A program made the position numbers and the translations under genes. Under the pieces are notes generated by a model. The model saw nothing but the letters and a program-made list of their open reading frames with translations. It ran no database searches and was not told the origin of the DNA. From Liolophura sinensis (lineage: Eukaryota; Mollusca; Polyplacophora; Chitonida; Chitonidae): a stretch of DNA of 64,000 nucleotides. Shown piece by piece: positions 48,531 to 61,200 of this stretch (positions are counted from its first letter, which is position 1; each line of letters opens with the position of its first letter). The stretch is from NCBI RefSeq assembly GCF_032854445.1, contig NC_088300.1, forward strand, positions 53,916,984-53,980,983, written 5' to 3'.

Positions 48531-50036
48531 TACTATCCAAAAAAAGAAACGCATAACCCGGTTTTTTGCGGAGGTGATGCAGTCTTTTCAATTATGCATA
48601 ACTAAATAAGAATTGCTATTCTGCAAATATTTTTTTACACAGATTAAGGAAGGGTCCATATCTAGACAACAAGGCCATCAACTTGAGGTAAGACACTCAC
48701 AATGAGTCTCCCACTTGAGTGGAATGTCAGTATCTGTTGTGACCACCACGGGCACGAATAACAGTTCTGACACGCCTTGTCATGGACTGGATGAGACGCT
48801 GGATAGAGGCCTGGGGAATGTTCTGCCACTCCTCCTGCAAACATGCAACTTGCTCTTGAAGCGTTTGGGGTTGAGGTTGACGTTGGCGTAGACGTCGATC
48901 AAGTTTATCCCACAGATGCTCAAATGGGTTAAGATCCGGGGAACGGGACGGCCAGGGTAGCACATTTACATTGTTTTCGGCGAGGAAGTCCCTTGTGACA
49001 CGTGCCGTGTGCGGTCTGGCGTTGTCCTGCTGGAACAACTCCCGCTGAACGTCAATGACAGGTAAGAGGTGTGGCTGCAGGATGGTGTCTCGGTAGCGTA
49101 CGGCCGTAAGATTTCCCTGAACGTGGACAAGATTTGTACGACCAGTATACGATATTGCTGCCCCTATCATTACACTCCCTCCACCAAATCTTTCCACTTG
49201 GCGTACGCAGTTAGGGGCATAACGTTCGTGAGCACGTCTGTAAACCCGGTTTCTACCATCACGTCTCTGCAATAGGAATCTGGACTCATCACTGAACAGT
49301 CCATGCAGTCACGTTGTTACACCATCGGAGGCGATTGGCGCGATGGTGAGGACGCAGCACGATCCCAACATAGTCCTGGCTCTCAGTCCATGTTCCCTCA
49401 GCCTGTTCCGCACTGTCTGACCTGATATCCTCCTCAGTCCCGGTATGCTGACTGCTGTGCTTTCAGCTGTAGCACAACGGTCACGCAAATGGAGGACCCT
49501 TATGTAGCGATCTTGGGCTGCTGTAGTGACACGTGGTGGACCTGAACGCCGACGGTCATTTGTTGTCCCAGTATTGTTGTAGCGGGCAGCAAGCCGTGAA
49601 ATCGTGCTCTGGCTGACGTGTAGACGCCTAGAAATGGACGATTGGGACTCTCCAGCTTGAAGTCTTCCAATGGCAATATTTCTTGTGACAGTGTCAAGAC
49701 GTGGCATGTTGAATCAGCTTGAAAACACCACTTGAAAGACGCCGATTTCCGGCCCAAAGTTGGGGTTTTATAGTCACACACTGCAAGCTTTCCATGCGTA
49801 AGTTCGGCGTGTAAGTCTGCACGTGATGCAGTGTGTTGCTGTATTTTTTACTTCTTCCAAAAACGGCCTCCAAACTCAACATTTTCAACCAAGAAATGTT
49901 TTGAGGAATAAAATGTGTGCTAACTGTGACTATTAACAATATTAAAACACATTTTGCTCATGAAATGAAGACAAAATGTATTTATTTCATTTTAAAATAA
50001 AACAAAACACCTATGCGTTTCTTTTTTTGGATAGTA
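48531..50036 (-). mobile_element. Tc1-type DNA transposon
   Basis: 1,506 bp with terminal inverted repeats: 'tactatccaaaaaaagaaac' then 'gcata' at the left, and its reverse complement at 50012-50036. TA is duplicated at 48529-48530 and 50037-50038. The matching place in copy 1 (TA at 3022-3023) is uninterrupted, so both boundaries are confirmed by an empty site. The transposase lies on the minus strand and is broken. Confidence 0.95.
48727..49707 (-). pseudogene. Tc1-like transposase, frameshifted
   Basis: The N-terminal 110 or so residues hold two helix-turn-helix segments ('SSISRRLHVSQSTISRL'). The C-terminal part, about 180 residues, has the catalytic 'QQDNARPHTA' and, 34 residues after that Asp, the Glu in 'NPFEHLWD', the DD34E spacing of Tc1 elements. 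The first catalytic Asp lies in 'FSDES' just before the ATG of the second open frame. The two halves are in different frames, and the link between about 49285 and 49380 reads in a third, so at least two indels broke the gene. It acted by cut-and-paste at TA sites. Confidence 0.9.
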
Positions 50037-50054
50037 TACATGTTTTATCAAATG

Positions 50055-50600
50055 CCTTAAGGTAGAGGAAGGTGTAGTACAAGGGAAATTGTTACAACCA
50101 CAATCCAGACTGTCAACAGAAAGAGCGTAATACAAGGCGATATTGTTAGAACCACAATCCAGACTGTCAACAGAAAGAGCGTAATACAAGGCGATATTGT
50201 TGGAACCACAATCCAGGCTGTCAACCGATCAAAACGAAGCACGAGGCGAATTGTTTGAACCATAATTTAGGATGTCAACAGAAAGAGCGTAATACAAGGC
50301 GATATTGTTAGAACCACAATTCAGGATGTCAACAGAAAAAGCGTAATACAAGGCGATATTGTTAGAACCACAATCCAGGATGTCAAGGGAACAAAGCATA
50401 GTACATGTACAAAGTGATTCGTTAGAACCAAAGTTCAGACTGCCAGCCGAATAAAGTGTTGTACAAGGCGAAATGCTAGAACCTCAGTCCAGCCTGTCAA
50501 GGGAACAAAACAAAGTAAAAGGGGAAGTAATCCAGGCTGTCAACAGAACTAAGCGTGGTACCGGGCGAATTGTTAGAGCCACATTCAGGCTGCCCAACCA
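50055..50600. repeat. About 50-bp minisatellite, copy 2
   Basis: Same family as 3045-3500, with more units. It includes extra near-identical units at 50090-50210 and an extra one at about 50430-50490. It starts 17 bases beyond the transposon's TA duplication. Confidence 0.88.
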
Positions 50601-51310
50601 ACAAAGTGTGGTACAAGGAGAATTTTCTTCCACGGCTTGATCGTGCAGGTTTAGTCAGTTTTAAATTAGTACATAAATAAATAGATTTTTGCCTGCCTAC
50701 GTCGAATGTCTGGTCTATTAAATCTCTCTTAGTATTAGTTTACAAATGACAGGAAAGGAAATACGAACACGTTACAAACCAGGCTTCCAATTCAGCCAGC
50801 CTCACCCATAAAAGCAATGCACATGGAACATATCCCCTCCGGAGTTGTCGTTCCTGCATCGAGTGCCTCCATACATGAGCCAACCTGTGAATGTCTTAAT
50901 GTCGAAATCCCTGGAAAGCTACGGGACAAGCCTTTTTGTCTTTGTGTCCATCGATCACATTTGTGACAGTTTGATTACATTACTGACGGATATAATGTTA
51001 TCAACAAGCTATACGAATATAGCTAAATGAGCGGAATTATATTACGATTTGGATATTTGTCGGGCACATTTAATTTTGACACACTGATGAGCATTATCTA
51101 TCAGTTCTACCCTAGTTATTTGTGTCGGTTTCCCCGACAACCCTGCTTTAGTTTTCGTCTGTGGAATCTATTGTCAGCAGGCTACGTAATACAAAAGTAG
51201 GCCTTAGGTACGTTACAAATTCAATGAAACTGTACAGTACGTATTTAATTTTTGACATAATGTTGAGCATATTTATCACTAGTTTGTCCTGGTTATAGCA
51301 CTGGGTTCAC
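50601..51310. other. Non-coding downstream block, copy 2 (middle part)
   Basis: Aligns with 3501-4200 of copy 1 with scattered substitutions. No gene recognised. Confidence 0.75.
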
Positions 51311-51489
51311 CCGCCATCGAGCTGTGGTTTTGATGTGTCGTTTGTACATATTACCAGGAGATAACATCAGGGAAGGCCTAATTTTAGAAACGCTGACAGA
51401 TACAAGTGTTCTGGAAACGATGGAAGCCACTAACACTTAATACGGCTGGCTTTTAAATCAAGCTCCTGATCACAATGTTGTGGTATTAT

Positions 51490-51755
51490 CTCTCAACCGA
51501 GGGGATTAGCACGCCAGGGCGCCGGAATGACCCAGGAGCCTCCCACCAATCAGTCGCTTTGAGTTCAAATCCAGCTTATGCTGGTCTCTTCTCCTGGCGT
51601 TCGTGAGAAGGTCTGGGGGCAACCTGCAGATGGTCGTGAGTTTCCCCCGGACTCTGCCCGGTTTCCTCTCACCATAACGCTGGCCGCCGTCATATAAGTG
51701 AAATATTTTTAAGTACGGCGTAAAACACGAATCAAATAAATAAATAAATCAAACA
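51490..51755 (+). mobile_element. SINE copy
   Basis: Same family as 36734-37004: 'ggattagcacgcc', 'aatgacccaggagcctccca', 'gagttcaaatccagc', 'cataacgctggccgccgtca', 'aagtacggcgtaaaacacga' and an AATA tail. The 5' end is degenerate. Confidence 0.85.
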
Positions 51756-51864
51756 TATGTCAAGAATGAATGATTGAATCAGTATGGATTAACGCCATTT
51801 ACCTCAACAAGTTGGTTATGTAGTTGCCTGGTGGCTGATGGTTGTCAGCGTAAAATAAAACACA

Positions 51865-52183
51865 CACAAAAAACACTTGTGTTCTTTGCAACGAAAGCCT
51901 TGTGTCATATTTGAGCAACTGTATCCTGATGTGTTGGATGCTACACATAATACTCGTGATGCAAAATACATCAGTTTTTGTTGTATCAACACGAGTTAGG
52001 TTGTTATTCAGCAAATGACCTTATCTTGGTTTATCACAAGGTTGTGTTTTATTATTTTGTAACACAAACATGTATACTTCACATTTATTTAACACATGTT
52101 TGTGTTGGGGTAACACATGTCTGTGGTGAATGAAAACAACACAAGTTATTATGTTAGATTTCAACACAAGTGTTTTTTGTGTT
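51865..52183. repeat. MITE-like unit with 19-bp perfect inverted ends
   Basis: 'cacaaaaaacacttgtgtt' at 51865-51883 is the exact reverse complement of 52165-52183, 319 bp overall. The interior is dense in 'ttgtgtt/aacacaa' phrases. No target duplication was identified, so a transposon assignment is tentative. Confidence 0.6.
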
Positions 52184-53337
52184 GCCTTCTCGCATCAACC
52201 AAACAAATAGAGTTATTTATCTTATGAAGTTGTGCCTCTACCGATTGTATATGCATTAAAAAAAACACCCAGCTAAAAACATTTCCATGCATACTTATGG
52301 TACACTTCCCGCCATCTTGACACCTAATAGCAAAGGTTTTTCACACTAACGTTATAGGAAAATGCTAAAATTCAAGACAACCATTTCACCTCAGGGTGAA
52401 TTGGAAATATTTTTCTCGGATAATTTTTAAATATTTGTGTCACTTGTATAGTGATTCAGAGGAAAAATATTTTCAACAAAGCAACTATACCAATTGAAAA
52501 TAACGACGAAATTTGGTTTCTATATTGGCAATATCAGCAATTTAAAGGATTATAATGAGTGAGACGTAGCTCAGTGGTAATGTACCTTGTAGGAACCATC
52601 TTTGAAATAAATTGTGAGTTTTGAAATGAAAATTACTTTTGTTATAAAAACTGTCCATTTTTGAAATAAGTTCCATTAAATGTGACTTCTCTCGAGGAGA
52701 ATCACTGACATCCAACAGCATGCACAATATCTATATTATGTATAAATATGGCCAACTATCCACAGTCCTTGTTTGCATACATGTTATGGTCATACAAGGT
52801 ACTGATATCAGAAAGGTTTTTATTTCTTCACAAATTCTGACTGATGTTTTTCAAGGCACTAGTATAGAAGATCAATATACCTACACTGTTTAGCGTTAAG
52901 CCAAGGGCCGCTACTCTGAAGCCACAACTTCAATCCAATGTTTATTTTCATCATCTAATCCACTAATTCCGTTTATTTATTGACAACTATAATAGAGCTG
53001 GTCATCGTCAACCCAAATCACTTGTAACAGAGATGTCAGTTTCGTGAACTCACCTTGCGCTTACAGAAATACTGTACTGTGTACGGGTGAATGCTTGAAA
53101 GCTAGTATATCATGTATCTGGTTGTATTTTGTTTTTGTGTTTCGCGTTAATACGACAACTAGCTTTCTCAATCGTGGAATACATTTTGTTTATAGATCAA
53201 ACTGAGCGGTCTAGGACCCGAAGAAAAACCGCCTCACCTCAGCAATTTCTCGATGATCTCTTCCACGATTAGCCATACAAATAGATCACACAGACGCAAA
53301 CATATGCAATCCTTGAGCTATGAACGTTTTCTTTGAA

Positions 53338-56300
53338 AATGTATTTCTTTCATTAGAGGTTAACGCAGTATTAGGGATTGTCTTCAGGTGGAGGGAATTG
53401 GATTGATCGGAATAAACCCCCGACCTTTGGACAGTAATTTTCACACCTGACGTACATGTGTTTGTTATATTTTTTCATGACACGTGCATCGCCCACGATC
53501 CACTTTAATGTCCTGCTTTTTTCGAGAGCGTGATAGCGAATGTGTGACTGACATAGAAAAGAGCAATGCCATATGCTGCCTTAATAGGAACACTGCCTTT
53601 ATGAGTAATTTTCACTTCCAAGGCGAAGAAAACGAAAACGTAATTCGACACACGAGAAGAGTTCAACATCTTACTCCCTGTCGGAAGAACTCCCAACCCT
53701 ACACTCCCTACCCTCTTACTCTCTACGTTCGCTGTAGATGATTGTCACCACCAACAAATTTTGTAATGAAAGCCTGAAAACGACAAGGACACTGAACTTA
53801 CGATGATGAGACAAGAATTGAATTCAGAAAACTTAAAAATTCTGTTTCAACCTATGTTTGTTTTAACACTTGACACAAACGCATTCTCTTTATCTTAAGA
53901 AGATGATATCATGTACAACACAATTACAGGATTCCAAGGGATCCCTGAGGCAATTTTATTGACGAATGTCTCACAGGTTGCAAAGGCCAAGCTAGTCTAA
54001 TGGTGGCAGTGATGAAAAGCGAGAGAGGCACATGCTCTGTAAGGAGTATTTCTTCCATGCATGTTGAAAACCCTGTCTTACTCGACTTCATAAACCAAAA
54101 TGCACAGCCATACTCCTTACAGCGCAGGCGTTGATCTCTATATTTCGCTTTACAACACTGCCACCAATAACCAATTTTGCACAGAAATCTTGAACAACGC
54201 CAAGGTCACTAGGATCACGGTGATGACGCAGAAAGTGACGTCCGATAACACAATTAATCCGTCTGAACCTCTGTCTCTACTAATTATTTATACTCATACA
54301 TTCTCTTTATCTAAAGTGTGTTATCAGCATGTTATCTAACGAACACCTAAAGCAATCTTATTGATGAATGCTGATTAAACAGTTCCGCGGTAGGACACAA
54401 GTGATGAGGCTAAGTCGAAACAAGCCTATATCCCTCCCACAGGCTCCAAATGTCAAGCTCGTCTGTTGCAAGCAATATTGTCTGGTTGCAGTGATGCAAA
54501 ACGAAAGGCAGAGATCGACTCATGCGCTATAAGGAGTATGATGCGTAGCGCGCATTGGCGCTGACGTGATTATCCAATCGTTGTAGTTCCAAATCACGAT
54601 TATTTTGTTTGAGGTTATCTAAGATTTTTATGATATTAAAGCTACAAGCATAGTGGGTATTATTCGACCAGTGACAACAGTGTAATAGTTGGCAAATGCT
54701 CACATGTAACCGGTGAAATCCGGTCTTCTGTCCGTTTTCCTCAGTTTTGGTTTATTCTAACAGCTCTTGTAAATGGTTTTAAATGTAGCACTTTACATAC
54801 CCTCTAGCACAAGCAAAATTAGGTTTAAAAATACAGTGACGTTGGTTGCAATTTATTAGATATCATTGGTCCAGAATTATTCACAATGCAGTGTCGCAGT
54901 CATAGTCATATATCAAATAAACGCTGGAAATAATGGCACACGTACGAGAAAGAGACTTGTCGTGTTGAATAAAGAAGTGCGGCTTAAGCCTTTATTAGAT
55001 CGTATGAATGTAGAACAAAAGTATAACCGGGCCACGTAACAAGGAATGGTTCTGGCAATCTGCATGTAGTCAAAATCAACGACAAATGACATGAAGATAT
55101 GACCATTCTGAAGTGTAAGAGTGAGCTATGAGACAGAGTTGTATGTGCAAATAGTAACACATATTAAACGTCTGATATTATTTCAAGCAAACAATACACG
55201 CAGTCATTAATACAGCATTATAAGTGCGTAACGACCCAAAGGAAAACTGTATTACGGCTTCATAAAATACAAAGCTAAACCATTATCCAACAAAGCATAC
55301 CTACTGTTACTTGTCCAGCCAAATACCTTGCCATATAAACAGGAGTCATAAACAATGAACATGTTAAGTCATTATCACAAACATATTAATAGAACAACAA
55401 ATTAAAAAACACATCTGAAATTAAGACCACCCCTCATCGTATCCCAATGAAAGAATAAAAATTCTCTTCGGGATAAAAGCACTCAAAAACAATCATGTAA
55501 ATTATGCACACGAAGAGAAACAACACAGACAATTCCGATAAATCTTTATCACTGGTGTAGGTGTAAATATATAACGTAAACACCTTAAGTCGTCTCAACA
55601 TGGAATGGTCCACTTGGAATCTAGCACTAAACAGTAATGCTCAAAATTCATATCCTCAAAACTATCCTGCTGTATATACTTGAAAAAGGATATAGAAAGA
55701 GATTATATGACCATTATAAGGCTTCAAATTGGGATGCGGTAAATACTCATACATACAGGTGGTAACATACATTGATATTGTTTCAAACGATCGTAGCGAT
55801 TAGAAATTTGATAAAATCGATGAAGGTACAATTATTACGTCTACCTCCATAATAGAACAATAACCAATTCACAAAACCATATAATACAAAGAAAACACAA
55901 GGCGACAAAGTACTGTTACTTAGTTCAAAGAATATTGTTTTATAAACCTGACTAAAAATGACAAAAACAAACATTCACTCGGTATTAAAAACATAATATA
56001 ACAGAGAAAACATATAATAAAGAGAACATCTGGGATAAAGAACCTGTCATTTGCAAGGAAACACAAAATACCTTTGGTCCCATATTATATAATATTTGAT
56101 TCCTTATCAAGGTGTCAATGTAACACTAACACTGACAACTGGTTCTCACGTGAAATGGTTAGCATACAAAAATAAGCAGCACTTTAGAAAGGTATACTCA
56201 ACCATAACTGCACAAAACTATTGTACTGTATATACATGTAATTGAAGAAAAATATGGTAAATGGTGATATGCTAGATTTCAGTAGTCAAGCTGGATTACA

Positions 56301-57974
56301 CTAAGTCCGTATACAAGTGGTATAACACACTGGTGTTTTTTCAAACAAAACCACCCACAATGTCGATTAAATTCAGTAAGCAAAGTTACCAAGGCACTGC
56401 ATTATGTAATCCATATACTCTAACCAATATCCAAAAGGAAAGTACAAACCAACACGGTATTGTTTAATACTTACTTCATCACTTGGCCAAAATACAGCTG
56501 GTTCCCTGAAACAATAAAATGCAAACCACTACTATCAATAACAGCAAATATTAATGATAATAATTGCACTGCATGGTATTAAGAAGCGTCTCCAACGTGA
56601 ACCTGTCTTAAGAAATACAAGTTCCGTTCACATTATAAAAAACCCATCATCAAATTAAGTTGGCAAGCCTTGGAGAAGACACAAACAGGTCTTGTTCACT
56701 GTCAAAAAATCGTAATCCTTCATCAAGGTGTAAATGTGACATAAACCAAAGGATATCTGGTCCCCACGTGGAATATTCAGTGTGGAAATACAGCAAAGGG
56801 AATGCTCATCATTCAAAACTAACTTACTGTATATACTGCTTGACGAGCAATGTATGGCAAAATATTATATATTCAATAGTTTCAAAATTGAATTGCTCTA
56901 CAACAAAAATTCGTACTAGTACTGATACACATTAATATTACTTCAATCAAAACTACACAAAATAATCCGTAGTTTGATAAAACCGTAACTAAGTCACTGT
57001 ATTATAAAACACCACAATAAACTGACAGAATATTGTTACATAGTTCAAAACTCAATCAAAAATGTTCTTTCTTTTCCATAAAACAGGCTTCAAATAAGGT
57101 ATATACGAGTATCTGGAGGCCAGAATCCTAATATTGCAACAAACAATACAAATATATGCCTTCTGGGAAAAGGATATTCTTCACAAGAAAATCAGTTAAC
57201 TTTGCTGCACAAAGCTCTTTATAAACCGTTCCTCAAGCTGTGCAAAAAATTACAACATCCAAAGTTCTTCAATCAAAGACATATCATTTCACGATACTGT
57301 CTGTCAACATGACAATAAAAATATACATATAAAAAAAGCAGACAAACTTGCATTGTTCCACTACCATAGCGGTACTCAAACTGGATTTTCTGTTATTAAC
57401 AAAACCAAGAAATTGCTTCCAAACAAACGAAACAACCGATACCACAGAACTATGTCCACGGTTTAAATGTCAAACAACAATATTTCAAACTGTGTAGTAT
57501 AAGTACATAAAGATTTAAAGACAAGAAAACAATAAGTGGTGTAGTTATCTCAATACAAACTTGAAATATCAGTATTTCTGACAGCAAGTAAACGCAAAAT
57601 GTAAGCACTATAGAAGTAAGTAGTAAAAGATGGCGCCAACATTAGGCCATATATACAGGATTGATATATATATTCATTGCGGGGGTAAATATAGGTCAAG
57701 AAATATTAACACTTTTTGAAATGACAAAGACATCTGAGCAAACATTTCAGGATTATTTGTACTCGCTTGTCGATCTATTATGAATACCTTGCTCTTTGGA
57801 CCGCCACACTTCCTGAAAATCTTCAAACATGGCCCAAACATTGGATACAATTCTGTCCAACATATGTTTGCTGTCTTACCCATAACCAAAGCATAATTTC
57901 GATGCGAAGACACCTACGTACCAGTGACAATAGTTAGAGTAATTTTCACCGTTCCTTTTCATTATATTATCTCT
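53338..57974. other. Non-coding downstream block, copy 2 (right part)
   Basis: Aligns with 4201-8818. It contains the diverged 0.6-kb repeats (about 55560-57060) and a short (AT)5 tract at 57664. No gene recognised. The section next to 57974 must include the gene B 3' UTR. Confidence 0.75.
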
Positions 57975-58268
57975 TCAATTGCGAAGGATTGTTAACACGT
58001 GATGAAGGATCTTCCCACAAAGATCCTTGCTTGTCTCAGCCTGAGTCCACGTGTACACATCGGATGGTGTCTGTTGGCCGTGCAGCATGTCTGGATACCT
58101 TGTTCTAGTGTATCCCTTATATCCCAGCGTCGTTTCCAGTTCCTGGGCAAGTTGGAACAATGTGGGGTCGTTAAGGCCGTCTGCAATTTCCCCCAACTCA
58201 TGGGCTCGGATAGCGTTATGGTTGGCATTAGTCTTATACAGTACAGCTTTCATGGCTTTTTCTGCGAC
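57975..58268 (-). CDS. SACS-like: Gene B last exon (HEPN domain)
   Basis: 97 codons plus stop. The acceptor is 'tatttttacag|GTC', phase 0. It begins '[20 protein letters not shown]' and ends 'ILHHVLTILRN'. It has the same length as in gene A, with nine substitutions and no indels. Confidence 0.92.
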   Translation of the reverse strand, partial: VAEKAMKAVLYKTNANHNAIRAHELGEIADGLNDPTLFQLAQELETTLGYKGYTRTRYPDMLHGQQTPSDVYTWTQAETSKDLCGKILHHVLTILRN

Positions 58269-61200
58269 CTGTAAAAATATGTCATAACATGATGAAATTC
58301 ATTAACATTTATCCGTTACATCAAAGATTTTACGTCTTAAGAAACATTACAACTATAAGAAACATTTTTTGCAACACTGCATTTTAAACAGCGGATTCTA
58401 CGAAGGTCTTTTCTGGAAATATTGTGACCAGTGGCGTGACGTATGACAATGATAGATCGCTACAATTACTCCCAGATTCAATAGATAACCGTAGAATCCT
58501 ATATGTTTTCACTTGGTTTAAAAAATTCTGAAAAATAAATCGTTTTCTGGACAGTGTTTTAATGGCCCTTCATCTGACATATACTTCAAGTTAGTGTTTT
58601 CTTTGTCTTTAAAAGGAAGGACAACACCAGAACAAATGTATACCTTCATCGCTAAAGTATACCAGAGGAAGTTAAAAAAGTACAACTTTATATTTTTGTG
58701 ATGTTGCACAACCGAGATATTGCAGTTAAAAAAGCTGAATCACGCAAATTGCGATAATCGAAAGCGCCGCCGTGTTATCAGATTTATTCGGAAATTCCAC
58801 CAGACTCGAATTATTTCTATAACCTAAGCACGCGTCTGATTCCGCTAAAATCCTTCGAACCTTGTTTTGTTTCAAAACCATAGGTGCGCGTGGTATGCAT
58901 CACGTAACATCATGTTTCCGGTTGATCTATAATGACGCATCCCATGGCTGCTTAAGAATTCCTAATCAGAAGCTGATTTGAAAAGTAACCCAGCAAGTAA
59001 ACAAATAATGTCTACGGTCTGTTTCCATTCCTCCCACTAAATAATTCAGGTTACGTTATTTGATGTCTATTCTTTTAAGATTTTTGTTACATAATCTAAG
59101 CCATCTTCTTCCCCTGGAATTGAGAAAATACTCTACAGTTATTCAAATAAACAAAAGTACTGCCTTGTTGAAATATCAAGCATTTGACTAATAAGGATAC
59201 CTGTTCAACTCCCTGCCAGCACTCGCCAACTCTTGATGTTTTGTAATTTACGCCACAATATCACCCTCATGTTGCGCTTTACAAGTATGCAGAACTAGAG
59301 ATCAGCGATTGAGCATCACCATCGTGTTGTTGTGCTCTATAAGTATCCACAACCCGAGACCACTGATTAAACATCACCCTCATGTTGTTGTGCTTTACAA
59401 GTATGTAAAACTAGAGATCAATGAATAAACATCACCCTCATGTTGTTGTGCTTTACAAGTATGCAAAATCCTAGATCAATGATTAAACATCACCCTCATT
59501 TTGTTGTGCTTTACAAGTATGTAAAACTAGAGATCAATGAATAAACATCACCCTCATGTTGTTGTGCTTTACAAGTATGTAAAACCAGAGATCAATGATT
59601 AAACATCACCCTCATGTCGTTGTTCTTTACAAGTATGCAAAACCAGAGATCAATGATTAAACATCACCCTCATGTTGTTGTGCTTTACAAGTCTGTAAAA
59701 CCAGAGATCAATGATTAAACATCACCCTCATGTCGTTGTTCTTTACAAGTATGCAAAACCAGAGATCAATGATTAAACATCACCCTCATGTTGTTGTGCT
59801 TTACAAGTCTGTAAAACCAGAGATCAATGAATAAACATCACCCTCATGTTGTGCTTTACAAGTATGCAAAACCCTAGATCAATGAATAAACATCACCCTC
59901 ATGTTGTTGTGCTTTACAGGTACACAAATCCCGAGATCATTCCAGGCATTCCGTCTTAAGTTAGTCAACATTTAACTTAAGACGGATACCAACACACAAA
60001 AGGCAAAGTCGTAAATTTTGTAATTTACAGTAAATAATACGCAGATAATGCATCAACGAACATTGCCTCAATTTAAATCATTGTGATTCGACAAAACCTG
60101 AGATCTACATTTACACGGTGTACAATTCAACATGCCGTCCATAGTCTAGTTAATGCTTTGCCCAGTTAGGGAAGCTCAAAATCTTGGACTAAAAATCTGA
60201 TAAAGGTTACTTACCTGCTGACATTTAAAACAAATCCAAGAATACGAAGGTTTCGGGCCTTCCTCGTCGTTCCCGATGGCTTCGAAGTCAGCCTGTGCCT
60301 GACGGATCCAGCGGCGACCTTCTGACGGCTGGGGGTTGGGGAAGTTAGATGAGGTGTGACCGTAATACCCTTGGTAGCGTCTGCCATCTGTCGTATCCCT
60401 GCTATTGAACGCTCTGAAATTCTGTCCATACTGGTTTCCTCTCCTGTTTGCTTTAGTGAAGAAATTTCCGTACGATCCTCCTGCGTAGAATATTCCTCCC
60501 CTTGTAGTGTCACTGGTGTCATTTTCCTCTTCAAACGCGGAAAAGTCGCCATTTTCGAACCTCTTTACCAGTGCCAGTATATACTGAGCCACTTTAGTAC
60601 AAAACTCTTCCCGTTCCGGATTTTTATCGGGATGCCACTTCAGAAGCAGTCTCTTCAAAACCTTCTTCTTGGTAATTTCATCTTTGTGCCATGCGTCTTT
60701 CAACAATTTGAAAATTTCCCTTTTCACCTCTTGTAAAGATTTGCTCTCTGTGGCGTCAGGTGTGTGTGTGTTTGTTGCGTGTCCTGAGAAGACCTCTATT
60801 TCCCCTGTGGTAGATATCTGTTTCCTGTGGAATGCGTACAAGTCAGTGGCAGGAACAGTGATAATCTCGCCTATGTCAATCTTGTACTCTGTTTGCCAGT
60901 CTGAAGCGTCAGCCGCTGAACACACTTCCTTGACAATGGCATATATGTATATTGCATCCCCATCTTCTGATGACAGCATTGGGTCATACGCTTCATACCC
61001 CACGTACTGCCCAGGTTCAAAAAATGTGAAACTTTGGTCCAGCAAAAAATGAAATTTAACAGGGACGTAACTTCCAGGGATTGGAAGGTCAGGCTTTTCC
61101 TGAAGAGGTTCGTTCATGTGGAACTCTTTAATTCCTTGCCGATTTAAGTAGTCATGAATAGACCGCTGATTGTAGCCAAGAACAAGGACCTTAATAATAA

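Larger units (their letters stand above)
51311..53337. other. 2.0-kb segment present only in copy 2
   Basis: Copy 1 runs directly across at 4200/4201. The segment holds a SINE (51490-51755), a 19-bp inverted-repeat structure (51865-52183) and a tRNA A-box-like phrase near 52570 ('gtagctcagtggtaatgtac'). I see no coding sequence. No target duplication surrounds the whole segment, so deletion from copy 1 is as likely as insertion here. Confidence 0.8.

Noticed and set aside
49069-49275. Plus-strand 68-codon frame in the transposon
   Set aside because: Shadow of the transposase, which is clearly coded on the minus strand.
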